Shown one piece after another: positions 50,883 to 61,709 of a stretch of 64,000 bases of DNA. The stretch spans positions 1 to 64,000 of the forward strand of contig CALRJS020000016.1 of assembly GCA_943367595.1 (NCBI GenBank), in the 5' to 3' direction. How positions within the stretch are numbered: position 1 is the first letter of the stretch; each line of letters starts with the position of its first letter. The notes beneath the pieces are model-generated. The model made no database searches. It worked only from the letters and a program-made list of their open reading frames with translations, and had not been told where the DNA came from. A program made the translations under genes and the position numbers. This DNA is from MW101C3 sp943367595. Its GTDB lineage: Bacteria; Cyanobacteriota; Cyanobacteriia; PCC-6307; Cyanobiaceae.

Positions 50883-51821
50883 ATGATGGGCGCTGGTTGT
50901 TTCCCGGTTGTCGTGCTGCTGCAGCGGGCCATCGCGCGTGGAGCGTTCGCGGTCACGGCGGAAGTGATGCCCCCCAGGGGCGGTGATCCCAGCCGCACCC
51001 TGGCGGTGGCCAGGCTGCTGAAGGGGCGGGTTCACGCAGTCAATGTCACCGACGGGAGCCGGGCGGTGATGCGCATGAGCAGCATGGCCCTCTGCCGGCT
51101 GCTGCTCGACGCCGGGCTCGAGCCGGTGCTGCAGCTGGCCTGCCGGGATCGCAACCGCATTGCTCTGCAGGCCGAGCTGCTGGGCGCTCATGCGCTGGGC
51201 ATCCGCAACCTGCTCTGCCTCACCGGCGACCCGGTGCGGGCCGGCGATCAGCCGAAAGCCCGGCCGGTGAATGAGTTGGAGGCGGTGCGGTTGCTGCAGC
51301 AGGTGAGCGATTTCAATGCCGGCCGCGATCCGCTCGGTGGCGCACTCCCCGATGGGCCCACCGCCTTGTTCGCCGGTGCCGCTGCCGATCCCCAGTCAGC
51401 CAGCTGGAGCGGTCTGCGCCGCCGCCTCGCCCGCAAGCAGGCCGCCGGTGCCCAGTTCCTGCAGACCCAGATGGTCATGGAGGCGAGCGTGCTGCGCCGC
51501 TTCTGCGATGAGATCGCCGCGCCCTTGGGGTTGCCGGTGCTGGCAGGGGTGTTTCTGCTCAAGTCCGCCCGCAACGCCGAGTTCATCAACCGCGTGGTGC
51601 CCGGTGCCTCGATTCCTCAGCACGTGATCGATCGCCTGGCGGCGGCGGCTGATCCGGCCAGCGAGGGCATCCGGATCGCGGCGGAACAGGTGATCAGCTT
51701 CCGTGCGATCTCCCAGGGCGTGCACCTGATGGCGGTGAAGGCCGAAGAGCGGATCCCCAGCATCCTCAGCCTCGCCGGCATCGAGGCGATCGACCCGGTC
51801 ACCGCCCTGCCTGCGGGCTGA
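50883..51821 (+). CDS. metF: Methylenetetrahydrofolate reductase family
   Basis: A 312-residue TIM-barrel flavoprotein that makes 5-methyl-THF for methionine synthesis. Features are FAVTAEVMPPRGGDPS with the conserved Glu, AVNVTDGSRAVMRMSS, LQLACRDRNRIALQAELLGA (shown in part), NLLCLTGDPVRAGD, QTQMVMEA and a C-terminal AIEAIDP-like end. The double Met start at 50883 fits; GTG or ATG codons just after are possible. Confidence 0.9.
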   Translation: MMGAGCFPVVVLLQRAIARGAFAVTAEVMPPRGGDPSRTLAVARLLKGRVHAVNVTDGSRAVMRMSSMALCRLLLDAGLEPVLQLACRDRNRIALQAELLGAHALGIRNLLCLTGDPVRAGDQPKARPVNELEAVRLLQQVSDFNAGRDPLGGALPDGPTALFAGAAADPQSASWSGLRRRLARKQAAGAQFLQTQMVMEASVLRRFCDEIAAPLGLPVLAGVFLLKSARNAEFINRVVPGASIPQHVIDRLAAAADPASEGIRIAAEQVISFRAISQGVHLMAVKAEERIPSILSLAGIEAIDPVTALPAG

Positions 51822-51867
51822 CGCCGGATCCTCGTCTTCGACGACGCGCTGCGGCCGGATCGTGGCC

Positions 51868-53055
51868 TCAGACGCCGCGCTGGCTGGCGGTGAGATCATT
51901 GCCCAGCAGATCGGCCAGCGCCTTCTGCTGGGGGGAGGGCAAGGACACGTCCTGACGGCGCACATCGGTGATCAGCCAGTCGAGAGCGGCCTCCTGGAGG
52001 TCGAAGTGGTCGCCGTTGCGATCCACGCAATAGCGGCCGAACACCAACTTCTCGGTGAGCCGGACCCCGGCCCCGATGCGGGAGTAATCGAAGATGATCG
52101 AGTTGTCGATCGTGGCGCCTTCGCAGATGTGGCAGCTCGGGCCGATCATGGCCGGCCCGATGATCGTGACCCCCGGCTCGATCCGGCTCATTCCGCCCAC
52201 GTAGATGGGCCCCTGCACGTTGATCTTGTCCCAGTCGGCGGCCACGTTCAGGCCGGTGAACACGCCGGGCCGCACCTCCCGTCCCGGAATTGAAACCTTG
52301 CGAACCTTGCCCAGCAGCACGCTGCGGATCGCCTGCCAGTAATCCGGCACCTTGCCGATATCCACCCATTCAAAATCCATGGGCAGGGAGTAGAAGGGTG
52401 CGCCGGCAGCCACCAGGCGGGGAAACAGATCCGCGCCGATGTCGAAAGGCACGCCAGCGGGAACGTGGTCGAGCACCTGGGGCTCGAAGATGTAGATGCC
52501 GGTGTTGATCATGTCGCTGGCGGCCTCTTCCACCGACGGCTTCTCCTGGAAGGAGAGCACCCGCGAGTTGTCGTCGGTGACCACAACGCCGTAGCTGCTC
52601 ACCTGGTCTTTCGGCACCCGCTTGGTGATCAGGCTGGCCACGGCCCCTTTCTCCTTGTGCCGCCGCACCGCCTCGGTGAGGTCGAGGTCGATCAGGGCGT
52701 CACCGCAGAGCACCACGAAGGTGTCGTCAAAGAAGGTCTGAAAGGTCTGGATTTTCTTGATGCCGCCCGCAGAACCCATCGCCTCGCCGATCAGTTCGCC
52801 GTCGTCCTGAATGCGGCCTTCGAAGCTGTAGGCGATCTCCACGCCGAAGCGTTGGCCATCACGGAAGTAGTTCTCAATTTCGGCCGCCAGATGCGAAACG
52901 TTGACCATGACCTCGTTGAAGCCATGCTCCCGGAGCAACTCCAGCAGGAATTCCATCACCGGCTTCTGCAGGATCGGAATCATCGGCTTGGGAATCGTGT
53001 GGGTGATGGGCCTCACCCGTGTTCCCTTGCCGGCTGCGAGGATCATCGCCTTCAT
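51868..53055 (-). CDS. NDP-sugar pyrophosphorylase with left-handed helix domain
   Basis: A 395-residue nucleotidyltransferase. The N-terminal half has MILAAGKGTRVRPITHTIPK (GxGxR...PKP type), VLCGDALIDLDLTEAV and FEWVDIGKVPDYWQAI. The C-terminal half has hexapeptide repeats (GPIYVGGMSRIEPGVTIIGP, shown in part; IGPSCHICEGATIDNSII). It probably makes GDP-mannose, dTDP- or UDP-glucose; the exact sugar is not decided by sequence. I chose ATG 53055 (MKAMILAAG). Confidence 0.88.
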   Translation of the reverse strand: MKAMILAAGKGTRVRPITHTIPKPMIPILQKPVMEFLLELLREHGFNEVMVNVSHLAAEIENYFRDGQRFGVEIAYSFEGRIQDDGELIGEAMGSAGGIKKIQTFQTFFDDTFVVLCGDALIDLDLTEAVRRHKEKGAVASLITKRVPKDQVSSYGVVVTDDNSRVLSFQEKPSVEEAASDMINTGIYIFEPQVLDHVPAGVPFDIGADLFPRLVAAGAPFYSLPMDFEWVDIGKVPDYWQAIRSVLLGKVRKVSIPGREVRPGVFTGLNVAADWDKINVQGPIYVGGMSRIEPGVTIIGPAMIGPSCHICEGATIDNSIIFDYSRIGAGVRLTEKLVFGRYCVDRNGDHFDLQEAALDWLITDVRRQDVSLPSPQQKALADLLGNDLTASQRGV

Positions 53056-53103
53056 GGGCGCCTTGTTGCTCGGTTGGTTCTGCATGCACCCTAATTAAGG
53101 GCG

Positions 53104-54042
53104 TCAGGCTGCCAGTGCCGCCCGAGCCGGCAAGGGAGCTGGCACGGCCTGCCAGACCCCTGCATGGGGCTCGGCAGTCCGCTGGCTCGCAAGCGTGTGT
53201 TCTGCTGTGGGTTCGGCTGGGCGCTCAGCGGGAACGGCGCCGTCCAGCTCGAGTGCACGGCGCAGATGCAGGGGCCCGAACAGGCCCCCTTCCTGCCGCA
53301 GATCGATGCGTCCCTGTGAACAGAGGAACAACAGCGCCCAGAACACTCCTACCCGGTCGTGATCAAGATCGGGCGGCGCTGCGCCTTTCCAGGCCTCCAC
53401 CAGCGCATCGAAGTTGACCCATTCCAGGGCCACGGGCCACTGCTGCAGAAAAAGGCTGAGCGCGGCGGTGGTTTCCGGCAGTTTCTCTCGGTGGGCCAGG
53501 GCGCTCACCTGCTCGATCGCGTCGCGCTCGCTGTAAGGGCGGCTGCGTGGCTTATGGCGCCGTTGGCCGCCATCGCTCTCCAGCCGCTCGGCGATGTCTT
53601 CCAGCTGGCGGATCAACTCGCCCAGGCTCACCGGCCGCTGCAGCGGCGGCGGTGCCACCGGCCTGCGCCAGAGGTGCCGCTCGGGCCGGTGGGGCAGCTG
53701 GATCCCCAGCGACCAGCTGTCCTCGAGCGCATCCTCGCTCTCGCAGGGATCGGCGACCAGGGCCATGGGCGGAAAGGTCTGGCGTTCCAGCACTTCGGCC
53801 TTGAGCCCCACCAGCACCGACGCCGCCAGAAACGCCTCGCTGGTGGCGGCGAGATCCTGCTCGTAGCTGCCGCCCTGGCCGGAGCTCAGGGCCACCAGGC
53901 GCGGCACCTCGATGCGCTGACGCAGCTGATCGAGGAAGCCGTCCACCACGGCGATCACATCCACATCCCAGGGGTCGAGGTCACCGCGCTCGGCGGCCTC
54001 CTGCAGCAGGCGGATCGCCAGCCTGGCGCCTGCGTTCGGCAC
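53104..54042 (-). CDS. scpA: Segregation and condensation protein A
   Basis: A 312-residue kleisin that links SMC and ScpB in chromosome condensation. The N-terminal RLAIRLLQEAAERGDLDPWD and DVIAVVDGFLDQL, EAFLAASVLVGLKAEVL and the C-terminal winged-helix part FWALLFLCSQGRIDLRQEG are typical. The last 45 residues are a Pro/Ala-rich tail. I chose GTG 54042. It lies on the same strand as the LapA-type gene. Confidence 0.9.
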   Translation of the reverse strand: MPNAGARLAIRLLQEAAERGDLDPWDVDVIAVVDGFLDQLRQRIEVPRLVALSSGQGGSYEQDLAATSEAFLAASVLVGLKAEVLERQTFPPMALVADPCESEDALEDSWSLGIQLPHRPERHLWRRPVAPPPLQRPVSLGELIRQLEDIAERLESDGGQRRHKPRSRPYSERDAIEQVSALAHREKLPETTAALSLFLQQWPVALEWVNFDALVEAWKGAAPPDLDHDRVGVFWALLFLCSQGRIDLRQEGGLFGPLHLRRALELDGAVPAERPAEPTAEHTLASQRTAEPHAGVWQAVPAPLPARAALAA

Positions 54043-54085
54043 AGTTCTCCCCGATCTGCCGGAAACGTACCCGGTCTGGCGCGAC

Positions 54086-54457
54086 TCAGCCAGCTGAATC
54101 CGCTGCCGTGGTTCCCCCTGAACTTTCTCCGGCGGCCGGCAACAGGGCCAGCTGGGCGTCCACGGTGGCGCGGTAACGCTGCAGGTCGTCTTCCAGCTCG
54201 CGGATGCGCACCTGCTGGGCGTCAAGCTCGCTGCGGTCCTGCATCAATTCCACTTTCTTCACCACGCCGATCCACACGGCGAACACCCAGGCGGCGGTGG
54301 CACCGATGCCACCCACCACCAGCAGCAAGGCCGCCAGCGGCAGGGTGACCGCCGCCCCCGGCAGGAAGCGCACGGTGGTGGGATCGGTGTTCTCCAGCGT
54401 GAACATCACCGTGGCAAGGCCGAAACTGAAGATCAGCAGGAAATTCAGCTGTCGCAT
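54086..54457 (-). CDS. LapA (DUF1049) family membrane protein
   Basis: A 123-residue protein with two membrane helices (FLLIFSFGLATVMFTLEN and ALLLVVGGIGATAAWVFAVW) and the family signature LENTDPTTVRFLPG between them. A short coiled coil follows (ELDAQQVRIRELEDDLQRYR). LapA proteins are linked to envelope or lipopolysaccharide assembly. It precedes scpA by 44 bases. Confidence 0.85.
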   Translation of the reverse strand: MRQLNFLLIFSFGLATVMFTLENTDPTTVRFLPGAAVTLPLAALLLVVGGIGATAAWVFAVWIGVVKKVELMQDRSELDAQQVRIRELEDDLQRYRATVDAQLALLPAAGESSGGTTAADSAG

Positions 54458-54638
54458 GGCTGGTGGTGGGTCGGGGCTCTGAATCGGGAGCGTATGGCTG
54501 GCCGGCCGGTGGCGGCCTGAGCGGAGCGATCCCGTCGACCAGTTTGCGGCACCCGAACGGAATTGGGCGCAAGCCTTCGCACAGTGCTGGGGGTGGTGCC
54601 CTCGCTGGTTTGGGGCAGCCGGCAGGATGCCGGCCCGC

Positions 54639-56306
<1,668 letters not shown>

Positions 56307-56414
56307 TGGCCAGGGAATTCAGTTCTGGACGGAGTGTAGAAATGCTCAACTGCCCAGTACCGCCCAGATATGGGATGACACACAGAGCCCGCGCCCGGGT
56401 GGGACTGAGCGGAC

Positions 56415-58421
56415 TCAGAAGCTGCTGAACAGAAGCACCAGGGCGATCACGCCGCCGAACACGATCAGCGCATAGAACTGGGCGCGGCCGGTTTCGAAGT
56501 ACTTGAGCCCTTCGCCGCTGCCCAGGGTCAGCAGGCCGGTGAGGTTCACCACCCCGTCCACCACCTTGGCGTCCACCTCCAGCACCTGACGCGCCAGTTT
56601 GCGGCTGCCTTTGACGAACAGGCGGTCGTTGATCGCATCGAGGTACCACTTGTTGGCCAGGAAGGCATTGATGGTGGGGAAGCGGGCGGCCACGGCGGTG
56701 GCCAGATCCAGCTTGTGCAGGGCGTAGGCCAGCACCGCGATGGTGATGCCGATCACGGAGATCGTGACCGAAGCGCCCGCCAGCGGCAGGAACTCGCCCC
56801 AGCTGAAGTGCTCGGCCATCTCGGCGGCCTCGCCTGGGTTGAGCAGGGCGGCGAAGCGGCTGTTCCAGGGCGTGCCGAGCAGGCCGATCAGCACCGAGGG
56901 CACGGCGAGCACGGCCAGTGGTGCGGCCATCTGCCAGCCCGATTCGTGCGGGTGGGAGGCGTGGGAGCCATGGCCCTCCTCATGGCTTTCCGGGGCCTTG
57001 CCGGCGGCCTGGAGCAGGGCACTGCGCACGCTGAGGTCACCGCCGCGGAAGCTGCCCTCGAAGGTGAGGAAGTAAAGCCTGAACATGTAGAAGGCGGTCA
57101 TGCCGGCGGTCAGGAAGCCCACCGCCCAGAGCAGCGGGAAGGCGTTGAAGGCCTGGCCGAGGATTTCGTCCTTGCTCCAGAAGCCTGCCAGCGGTGGAAT
57201 CCCGCTGATCGCCACGCAGCCGATCAGGAAGGTGGTGGAGGTGACCGGCATGAAGCGGCGCAGCCCTCCCATCAGGCGCATGTCCTGGGCGAGCACCGGC
57301 TCATGGCCCACCACCTCTTCCATGGCATGGATCACCGAGCCGGAGCAGAGGAAGAGCATGGCCTTGAAGAAGGCGTGGGTGACCAGGTGGAACATGCCCG
57401 CCTCGGGAGCGCCGCAACCCATCGCCAGCATCATGTAACCCAGCTGCGACACGGTGCTATAGGCCAGGCCCTTCTTGAGATCCATCTGGGTGAGGGCGAT
57501 CGAGGCCCCCAGGAAGCAGGTGATCGTGCCGATCACAGCGATCACGGCCTGCACGAGCGGGAAGGGTTCGTAGACGGGCTGCAGCCGGGCCACCAGGAAC
57601 ACGCCGGCGGCCACCATCGTGGCGGCGTGGATCAGGGCTGAGATCGGGGTGGGACCCTCCATCGCATCGGGCAGCCACACGTGCAGCGGGAACTGGGCCG
57701 ACTTGGCCATCGGCCCCATGAACACAAGCAGGCAGAGCAGCACCGCCACGCCATTGGAGAGCGAGCCTTCCGCCACGGCGGCGGAAAGGCCGGCGCCGAT
57801 CTCCTCGAAGCCGAAGCTGCCGGTGGCCCAGAACAGGCCGAGGATGCCGAGCAGCAGACCGAAGTCGCCGACGCGGTTGACGATGAAAGCTTTCTGGGCG
57901 GCATGGGCGGCACCCTCACGGTCGTACCAGAAGCCCACGAGCAGGTAGGAGCACATGCCCACCAGCTCCCAGAACACGTAGATCTCAAGCAGGTTGGGGC
58001 TGATCACCAGCCCCAGCATCGAGCTGCTGAACAGGGCGAGATAGGTGAAGAAGCGCACATAGCCCTTGTCGTGGGCCATGTAGCCATCGGAGTACACCAT
58101 CACCAGCAAGGCGATGGTGGTGACCAGTGACAGCATCACGGCGCCGAGCGCATCGACCCGGAACCCCATCTGCAGGTTGAAGCTGCCGGCGCTGGCCCAG
58201 TTGAAGAGCACTTCGGTGGCTGGCGCTCCGGCCAGCTGCTCAGCCAGCACGGCGTAACTCAGCACGGCTGCCGCCCCGATCAGGGTGATGAGCAGCAGGG
58301 CAACGGGCTTGCGCAGCCGGTTGACGGTGCGGTTGAAGCTGATCAGCCCGAGACCGGTGAGCGCCGCCCCCGCCAAGGGCAGAACGGGAATCAACCAGGC
58401 GATTTCAGCGGCCGATGTCAT
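56415..58421 (-). CDS. ndhF: NAD(P)H-quinone oxidoreductase subunit 5
   Basis: Antiporter-like distal membrane subunit of NDH-1, 668 residues with about 15 helices and a long lateral helix region near the C-terminus. FFTYLALFSSSMLGLVIS, VFWELVGMCSYLLVGFWYDR, AQFPLHVWLPDAMEGPTPIS and STVSQLGYMMLAMGCG are hallmarks. It is followed by ndhD on the same strand. Confidence 0.97.
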   Translation of the reverse strand: MTSAAEIAWLIPVLPLAGAALTGLGLISFNRTVNRLRKPVALLLITLIGAAAVLSYAVLAEQLAGAPATEVLFNWASAGSFNLQMGFRVDALGAVMLSLVTTIALLVMVYSDGYMAHDKGYVRFFTYLALFSSSMLGLVISPNLLEIYVFWELVGMCSYLLVGFWYDREGAAHAAQKAFIVNRVGDFGLLLGILGLFWATGSFGFEEIGAGLSAAVAEGSLSNGVAVLLCLLVFMGPMAKSAQFPLHVWLPDAMEGPTPISALIHAATMVAAGVFLVARLQPVYEPFPLVQAVIAVIGTITCFLGASIALTQMDLKKGLAYSTVSQLGYMMLAMGCGAPEAGMFHLVTHAFFKAMLFLCSGSVIHAMEEVVGHEPVLAQDMRLMGGLRRFMPVTSTTFLIGCVAISGIPPLAGFWSKDEILGQAFNAFPLLWAVGFLTAGMTAFYMFRLYFLTFEGSFRGGDLSVRSALLQAAGKAPESHEEGHGSHASHPHESGWQMAAPLAVLAVPSVLIGLLGTPWNSRFAALLNPGEAAEMAEHFSWGEFLPLAGASVTISVIGITIAVLAYALHKLDLATAVAARFPTINAFLANKWYLDAINDRLFVKGSRKLARQVLEVDAKVVDGVVNLTGLLTLGSGEGLKYFETGRAQFYALIVFGGVIALVLLFSSF

Positions 58422-58493
58422 CCAGCTCCAGTTAGCGGCCCCGCGAGTGTAGGCAGCTTCCTGGGCACGACCGGCGTGTGTGTGGGTGTGCGA

Positions 58494-59228
58494 TCAGCCC
58501 AGCGTCCGTCCCAGGGGCCCGTTCAGAAAGGCGCTGGCGGCAGGGCCGATGTAGCGGTGGCTCCACCAGAACAGGCCGATGGCAATGGCGATCCCCAGCT
58601 GGGAGGGCCGCAGAAATTCTGAGAGTTCCAGCTTCTGGCGTCCGTCGATCACCGCCAGGAACGGCACCACGGAGGTGCGCGCCTTCAGCTGCTCGAAGGA
58701 CTCGCCGAAGCGCGCCCGCAGCCGCCGGTCGCCGTGCCAGACGGCAAACAGGTGATGGGCGATCAATCCGGCGCAGGTGACCACCATGAAGCTGCTGCCG
58801 ATCCAGAGCAAGTGGGTGGCGCACCAGAGGATCTGACCGACGGCCTGGGGGTGGCGGCTGATGCGGATGATCCCGGTTTCGTAGAGGCGCACCTGCGGCT
58901 GCAGCAGCGCGGGGATCTCCAGCAGGTTGTAGGTGGCGGGATACAGAAAGAAGAAGCTGATCGCCGTTCCCACCCAGATCACCGGGATCAGTCCGGGGGT
59001 GCCCTGCAGGGTCCAGAGCCGCACGCCGTCGTAGCGATGGGCGAGGAAGTAGCCCACCACCACCACCGCGGCCGGAATGCTTACGGCCGCGAACAGCAGG
59101 CGCCAGGCCCGGGCCCCGATGCGCTGCTCTCCCCACACGCGCAGGGCGGCCCCGCCGCTGTGCAGCACCGCAAAGGCCGCCAGCAGGGCAACCATCACCA
59201 GGCTGGTGTGGTGAAGCGGGGAAAGCAC
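58494..59228 (-). CDS. NnrU family membrane protein
   Basis: About 244 residues with six membrane helices. LLAAFAVLHSGGAALRVWGE, LYPATYNLLEIPALLQPQ, IIRISRHPQAVGQILWCATH and the Gly/His-rich WHGDRRLRARFGESFEQL motif define the NnrU group, which includes plant 15-cis-zeta-carotene isomerase (Z-ISO). Carotenoid genes lie 2.5 kb away, but Z-ISO activity is only a possibility. I used GTG 59228 (LSPLHHTSLVM); ATG 59273 is also in frame. Confidence 0.8.
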   Translation of the reverse strand: MLSPLHHTSLVMVALLAAFAVLHSGGAALRVWGEQRIGARAWRLLFAAVSIPAAVVVVGYFLAHRYDGVRLWTLQGTPGLIPVIWVGTAISFFFLYPATYNLLEIPALLQPQVRLYETGIIRISRHPQAVGQILWCATHLLWIGSSFMVVTCAGLIAHHLFAVWHGDRRLRARFGESFEQLKARTSVVPFLAVIDGRQKLELSEFLRPSQLGIAIAIGLFWWSHRYIGPAASAFLNGPLGRTLG

Positions 59229-59346
59229 GGGTCGGAGGCGGCAGCGGCGATTCTGCTTCGTCCGCCGCGGCATGGCGTGGACGGGGACCCAGGCTTTGCT
59301 CCTAAAGTTCGCTGCTCATGCCGGCGTCCAGCCCCGGGGTCGTTCC

Positions 59347-60345
59347 ATGGCTGATCTGCCGTTCACCCTCGATCAGCTGCGCATCCTGCGGGCCATCGCC
59401 AGCGAAGGCAGCTTCAAGAAGGCAGCCGACAGCCTCTACGTCACCCAGCCGGCGGTGAGCCTGCAGATCCAGAACCTGGAGAAGCAGCTCGATGTGTCGC
59501 TCTTCGACCGGGGCGGCCGCAAGGCCCAGCTCACCGAGGCGGGCCATCTCCTGCTGAGCTACTGCGACCGCATCCTGGGCCAGTGCCAGGAGGCGTGCCG
59601 CGCCCTCGACGACCTGCACAACCTCAAGGGCGGTTCCCTGATCGTGGGCGCCAGCCAGACCACCGGCACCTACCTGATGCCGCGCATGATCGGTCTGTTC
59701 CGCCAGAAGTATCCCGACGTGTCGGTGCAGCTGCAGGTGCACAGCACCCGGCGCACCAGCTGGAGTGTGGCCAACGGCCAGGTGGATCTGGCGATCATCG
59801 GCGGTGAGCTGCCCGGCGAACTCAACGACCTGCTCCAGGTGATTCCTTACGCCAGCGACGAACTCGCCCTGGTGCTGCCGGTCAACCATCCGCTGGCCCG
59901 TCTGCCGGAACTCCACAAGGACGACCTCTACCGGCTCAGCTTCGTCTGCCTCGATGCCCAGTCCACCACCCGCAAGATGGTGGACCAGCTGCTGGCCCGC
60001 TCCGGCCTGGAAGTGCAGCGGCTCAAGATCGAGATGGAACTCAATTCCTTCGAGGCGATCAAGAACGCCGTGCAGTCGGGCTTGGGTGCCGCTTTCCTGC
60101 CGGTGGTGTCGATCGAGCGGGAGCTGGCGACCGGATCCCTGCACCGCCCCACCGTGACCGACCTGCTGGTGCGCCGCCAGCTGAAGCTGATCACCCATCC
60201 CGCCCGCTACTGCTCCAGGGCTTCGGAAGCCTTCCGCCGCGAGGTGCTGCCGGTGTTCGCCAGCCCCGACAGCCCCTTGCGGCAGACACCGCGCACCAGC
60301 CCGCCGGCCGAAGCCGCCACCACGGTGCTTCAGCCTGCCCCTTGA
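59347..60345 (+). CDS. rbcR: LysR-type regulator RbcR (Ycf30)
   Basis: A 332-residue LysR-type regulator. The N-terminal HTH reads FTLDQLRILRAIASEGSFKK and AADSLYVTQPAVSLQIQNLE. The effector domain has GGSLIVGASQTTGTYLMPR and IIGGELPGELNDLLQ. RbcR activates Rubisco and carbon-fixation genes in cyanobacteria and plastids. I chose ATG 59347. The Pro-rich C-terminal tail is variable. Confidence 0.9.
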   Translation: MADLPFTLDQLRILRAIASEGSFKKAADSLYVTQPAVSLQIQNLEKQLDVSLFDRGGRKAQLTEAGHLLLSYCDRILGQCQEACRALDDLHNLKGGSLIVGASQTTGTYLMPRMIGLFRQKYPDVSVQLQVHSTRRTSWSVANGQVDLAIIGGELPGELNDLLQVIPYASDELALVLPVNHPLARLPELHKDDLYRLSFVCLDAQSTTRKMVDQLLARSGLEVQRLKIEMELNSFEAIKNAVQSGLGAAFLPVVSIERELATGSLHRPTVTDLLVRRQLKLITHPARYCSRASEAFRREVLPVFASPDSPLRQTPRTSPPAEAATTVLQPAP

Positions 60346-60363
60346 GCCCGCCTGAGCGAGAAC

Positions 60364-60399
60364 CCCGCCTGCACGAGCCCGAAGGCTCCTGCAGACGGG
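60364..60399. terminator. Strong hairpin between convergent rbcR and DUF3172 genes
   Basis: Outer arms CCCGCCTGCA and TGCAGACGGG (one mismatch) enclose GAGCC-CGAA-GGCTC. No T-tract follows on either strand, so it may be a bidirectional or Rho-assisted terminator. Confidence 0.6.
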
Positions 60400-60414
60400 G
60401 GCTCGGACTCAGCC

Positions 60415-61185
60415 TCAGAACTGGTCGCCTTCCGGGGTGATGCCCACGGCGTCGTCGGCGGCACCGGCGATGCCCCGGGTCTGGAACTTGTTGCCGCTGA
60501 TGTCGGTCTGGTAGACGCAGCGGACGATCGGCTTGTCGCGGATCGAGCCGATGTAGGCGAAGGTGTTCATGCGCTGCTTGCACTGGCGCATCTGCTCGGA
60601 GGTGACGGCGCCCTCCTTCTGCAGCACGCTCCAGTTCTCGCGGCGTATCACACAGCCCGGCTGCAGCGTGGGCTGGGTCACGAAGCTGCTGCTTGGGTTC
60701 ATGGTGGTGTAGAGCTCCACGTCCATCACGAAGGCGCTCGCACCCCACTGCTTGCAGAACTCGGGGTCCGGCACGGCCAGGTCGAGCTGCTGGCTGCTGG
60801 CGATGTTGCCCTGGTTGCCCACGGTGTTGCTGGAGAGCGCCGTGCCGATGCCGATGCCCACCACGAGCACCCCGGCCAGGACGGCGATCGTGGCCACGTT
60901 GAACACGAAGGGGCCGCCGCCGGGTTTGCCGCCCCCACCAGGCGTGGCACCACCACCGCCACCGCCGCCACCCCCGTTGCGGGTGGCGCGGGCGGCGCGG
61001 GAGCGGTCGCCGGGATCCCGCTCATCCGCGTCGTCGTAACGGGCGGCGTCGTAGCGGGAGCCGCGGCGGTCGTAGGCGTAGTCGGAAGTGGCGTAGTCCG
61101 AACCGGCGTAATCGGCGCCGGAACGGCCGCGGCTGCCTCTCCCGTTGCCTCTGGGGAAGGCGCTGCCATCACGGGAGCGGGTCAT
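60415..61185 (-). CDS. DUF3172 membrane-anchored protein
   Basis: A 256-residue protein. Residues 1-70 are Arg/Asp/Tyr-rich (SDYAYDRRGSRYDAARYDD), then a Gly tract with nine consecutive Gly, one membrane helix (VATIAVLAGVLVVGIGIGT) and the extracytoplasmic DUF3172 domain with CKQWGASAFVMDVELYTTMN, Cys in PGCVIRREN and RCVYQTD. The family is cyanobacterial and unassigned. It overlaps the ndhM stop by four bases. Confidence 0.88.
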   Translation of the reverse strand: MTRSRDGSAFPRGNGRGSRGRSGADYAGSDYATSDYAYDRRGSRYDAARYDDADERDPGDRSRAARATRNGGGGGGGGGATPGGGGKPGGGPFVFNVATIAVLAGVLVVGIGIGTALSSNTVGNQGNIASSQQLDLAVPDPEFCKQWGASAFVMDVELYTTMNPSSSFVTQPTLQPGCVIRRENWSVLQKEGAVTSEQMRQCKQRMNTFAYIGSIRDKPIVRCVYQTDISGNKFQTRGIAGAADDAVGITPEGDQF

Positions 61186-61532
61186 GTGGAAGCGGCACTG
61201 CGGGGCAGGCCCATGGAGTAGTTGAGAACCCGAGCGTCCGGGTTGTAGCGGAGTTCGCCCGCCTGCAGCAGCTGGCGGATCGTGCCCTCCAGCTCCGAAC
61301 CGATGCGGCGCAGGTTGTATTCGGTGAGCTCGGCACCGGCGAACCCGGCCACCAGATCACGGAAGCGCTGCTGCACCTTCTGCAGCACGCCGGCGTCCCA
61401 CAGGAACTCGTTGTCCGGGTCGAGGTCGAGGGTCAGCTGGTGCGGGTCGGGGACCAGTTCACCCCCCTCCAGCCGTGCCGTGAACAGCCGCACATGACGG
61501 GTGGTGGACTTGAGCAGCAGGTCGTCGGCCAT
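61182..61532 (-). CDS. ndhM: NAD(P)H-quinone oxidoreductase subunit M
   Basis: Oxygenic-photosynthesis-specific peripheral subunit of NDH-1 (116 residues). KSTTRHVRLFTARLEGGELV, LTLDLDPDNEFLWD and YNLRRIGSELEGTIRQLL identify it. It is followed by the DUF3172 gene and is divergent from crtP. Confidence 0.95.
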   Translation of the reverse strand: MADDLLLKSTTRHVRLFTARLEGGELVPDPHQLTLDLDPDNEFLWDAGVLQKVQQRFRDLVAGFAGAELTEYNLRRIGSELEGTIRQLLQAGELRYNPDARVLNYSMGLPRSAAST

Positions 61533-61709
61533 GGAACGGAGGCGAACGGGCGGAGATGGGCCGACAGAACTCTAGGAACCACCGGTGCAGGCAGGGCCAC
61601 CGGGGCTGGCCGCCGTGGGCCGCCGGCGCCTGCGGGCCCGGCCCGGCCGCCGGCGCCCGACGTTGGCAGGGGGCATCCTTTTAGGTTGGCGTCTGGTTTT
61701 CGTCTTTGC